A DNA stretch of 8,439 nucleotides from Verrucomicrobiales bacterium (GTDB lineage Bacteria > Verrucomicrobiota > Verrucomicrobiia > Limisphaerales > UBA9464). The translations under genes and the position numbers were made by a program. Numbering within the stretch: the first letter of the stretch is position 1; each line of letters opens with the position of its first letter. The DNA is taken from contig DLVS01000163.1 in the NCBI GenBank assembly GCA_003445095.1, forward strand, positions 1-8,439, written 5' to 3'. Shown in pieces: positions 7,234 to 8,439 of the stretch. The notes under the pieces were generated by a model. It saw only the letters and a list, made by a program, of their open reading frames with translations. It had not been told where the DNA came from and did no database searches.

Positions 7234-8439
7234 ATGAATCATCACTCTCGCAGTCTTCGGGCGCTCTTCGTCGCCATTTTCGCCAGCTCTTTTGTTTGGG
7301 CGGCGGATTCACCCACTCCACTCACCGTCCGTACCGCCATTGAAGTCGAGTTTGGTACCGAAACCGGCAAGGTTTACCAACTGCAAGGTTCGTCCAATCT
7401 GGTTGACTGGACGTCAATCGGCGATCCCGTGTTCGGCGTCGGTCGAACCGTGACTCGGGTGTTCTCAACTCGAACCGGCGGCAATGTCTCTTTCCAGACC
7501 TATCGGCTCGAGACCTCGGCCGGACCAACCAACGGATTTGCCCCGTGGAGCTTGGCCGGAGTCGTCCTCGGTCTCGATGATCAACCTGGCAATGACTTGA
7601 TGCGCTTCGTCTCCGAGACCGAAGGCGTCGATGACGGCGACGAACCGGATCCATTCACTTATCTCTTTTCGCGAATCGATCTGAACACGGTGACCGCCGA
7701 CATCCAGTATCGGAAAGGACGCCATGACCGATTAACCCTTACCTTCACCGCCGTCGGGATCGGCACCTGGGTGCGCGAAGAATTTCGCAACGACAAACTC
7801 AAGGATCGCGACATCGGCGTATTCAGCATCCAAGGTTCGACCGACGGCGGGACGAATCATCCCCCCGTAGAACCGCCTGGAGTGCCGACTGCCATCCCGC
7901 AAGTACTGACAGGCCTGGCCTATGTCTTCCAAGACGACTCGAGTCCCGACCGGTTGGAATTTACTTCCGCGGTCAACGGCACCGAGATCGGGGACGACGT
8001 AGCGGATGATGAGCCTAATACCTTCACGTACACGTACTCACTGACCAGCCCGAACACCGCGCAGCTCGTGGTGATTTTTAAGCCCGGGAAATTCGACGAA
8101 TACGACTTAACCTTTGTTTCCGGGGCTCAAGGGGAATTCGTTCGGCGCGAGTTTAAAAACGGTCTGCTCAAGGATACCGATCGTGGTTCGTTCAGTGCGC
8201 AAGGAACGGCGCCAGGGGATCCGGATGCCGACGACAATCCACCGGACAACTCCGGATCCAAACCGGACGGAACGCTTAAAGGCCTCACTTACACCATGCG
8301 AACGGGAGAAACACCGGACCATTTGGTGTTCTCCACTGAGAGCTCGGGGATCGAATCCGGCGACGATGTTGATGACAACGAGCCGAATACATTCACGTAT
8401 ACCTACACTTCAACCGGGGACACCACGGCCGGCCTGGTC
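7234..8439 (+). CDS. Secreted protein with tandem ~100-residue repeats, 3' end missing
   Basis: The frame is open from ATG 7234 to the end of the window (402 codons) with no stop, so the gene is truncated by the window. Residues 1-23 form a signal peptide (basic start NHHSRSLR, core ALFVAIFASSFVW, cleavage likely after VWA). Residues about 30-95 contain VYQLQGSSNLVDWTSIG, a motif I recall from many large secreted proteins of Verrucomicrobiota and relatives, where it forms a beta-rich module. Then come at least three copies of an acidic beta-rich repeat (107-201, 225-324, 348 onward), separated by Pro/Asp/Gly-rich linkers. There are no catalytic motifs in view. An extracellular structural, adhesive or matrix role is plausible but unproven; a C-terminal anchor or sorting signal would be off the window. 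The Shine-Dalgarno is weak (AGG at 7215-7217 is 16 bases away). The gene has its own sigma-54-type promoter and follows the kinase by 205 bp, so it is probably a separate transcription unit and a candidate regulatory target. Confidence 0.88.
   Translation, partial: MNHHSRSLRALFVAIFASSFVWAADSPTPLTVRTAIEVEFGTETGKVYQLQGSSNLVDWTSIGDPVFGVGRTVTRVFSTRTGGNVSFQTYRLETSAGPTNGFAPWSLAGVVLGLDDQPGNDLMRFVSETEGVDDGDEPDPFTYLFSRIDLNTVTADIQYRKGRHDRLTLTFTAVGIGTWVREEFRNDKLKDRDIGVFSIQGSTDGGTNHPPVEPPGVPTAIPQVLTGLAYVFQDDSSPDRLEFTSAVNGTEIGDDVADDEPNTFTYTYSLTSPNTAQLVVIFKPGKFDEYDLTFVSGAQGEFVRREFKNGLLKDTDRGSFSAQGTAPGDPDADDNPPDNSGSKPDGTLKGLTYTMRTGETPDHLVFSTESSGIESGDDVDDNEPNTFTYTYTSTGDTTAGLV
7552..8439 (+). repeat. Tandem protein repeats (three copies, third cut off)
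   Basis: Copy 1 at 7552-7836 (residues 107-201), copy 2 at 7906-8205 (225-324), copy 3 from 8275 (348 on). Shared landmarks: a start like L-x-G-[LV]-x-[YL]; an acidic stretch before the central strand (GDEPDPFTYLFS, ADDEPNTFTYTYS, DDNEPNTFTYTYT); and in copies 1 and 2 a [DEY]-LTF strand, a G-x-[WF]-V-R-[ER]-EF strand, then N-x-L-KD-x-D-x-G-x-FS-x-QG. Copies 2 and 3 are closest (EPNTFTYTY identical). Copy starts are 118 and 123 residues apart, with linkers of about 23 residues. The DNA has diverged well beyond the protein, so this is an old duplication. Confidence 0.8.

Noticed and set aside
7229..7237. ATG at 7229 as the start or as a leader peptide
   Set aside because: It reads ATG-GTA-TGA, a two-codon frame; ATG 7234 opens the long frame with a proper signal peptide.

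Overview
The window is GC-rich, gene-dense bacterial DNA with all four recognisable genes on the + strand. The best guess at the source is a Verrucomicrobiota (or related PVC-group) bacterium. That guess rests on the combination of a FecR/TPR/beta-barrel protein beside a CHASE2 histidine kinase, and on a secreted protein with a 'YQLQ-S-NL-WT' motif that I associate with that phylum. No rRNA or marker gene is present to confirm it.

Layout: (1) 1-743, the 3' part of a sigma-54 enhancer-binding protein (NtrC-type AAA+ domain plus Fis-like HTH). (2) 753-4256, a 1167-residue exported protein that fuses a FecR domain, TPR repeats and a C-terminal outer-membrane beta-barrel; its ribosome binding site overlaps the stop region of gene 1. 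(3) 4314-7028, a 904-residue membrane hybrid histidine kinase (CHASE2, three TM segments, PAS, HisKA/HATPase, receiver). (4) 7029-7233, a 205-bp intergenic region with a good sigma-54 (-24/-12) promoter match at 7167-7183, preceded by three copies of CGGACCA at exact 31-bp spacing. (5) 7234 to the window end, an open reading frame of 402 codons for a secreted protein with a signal peptide and at least three tandem ~100-residue repeats; it runs off the window.

Working model (inference): the barrel/FecR/TPR protein sits in the outer membrane and periplasm. The CHASE2 kinase senses something in the periplasm, possibly through the FecR/TPR part, and signals to the sigma-54 activator. The activator then switches on the repeat-containing secreted protein from the sigma-54 promoter, perhaps by binding the CGGACCA array as its enhancer. 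Histidine kinase plus sigma-54 regulator plus an exported surface protein resembles the PrsK/PrsR control of PEP-CTERM/exopolysaccharide genes. The end of the secreted protein, where a sorting signal would be, lies outside the window.
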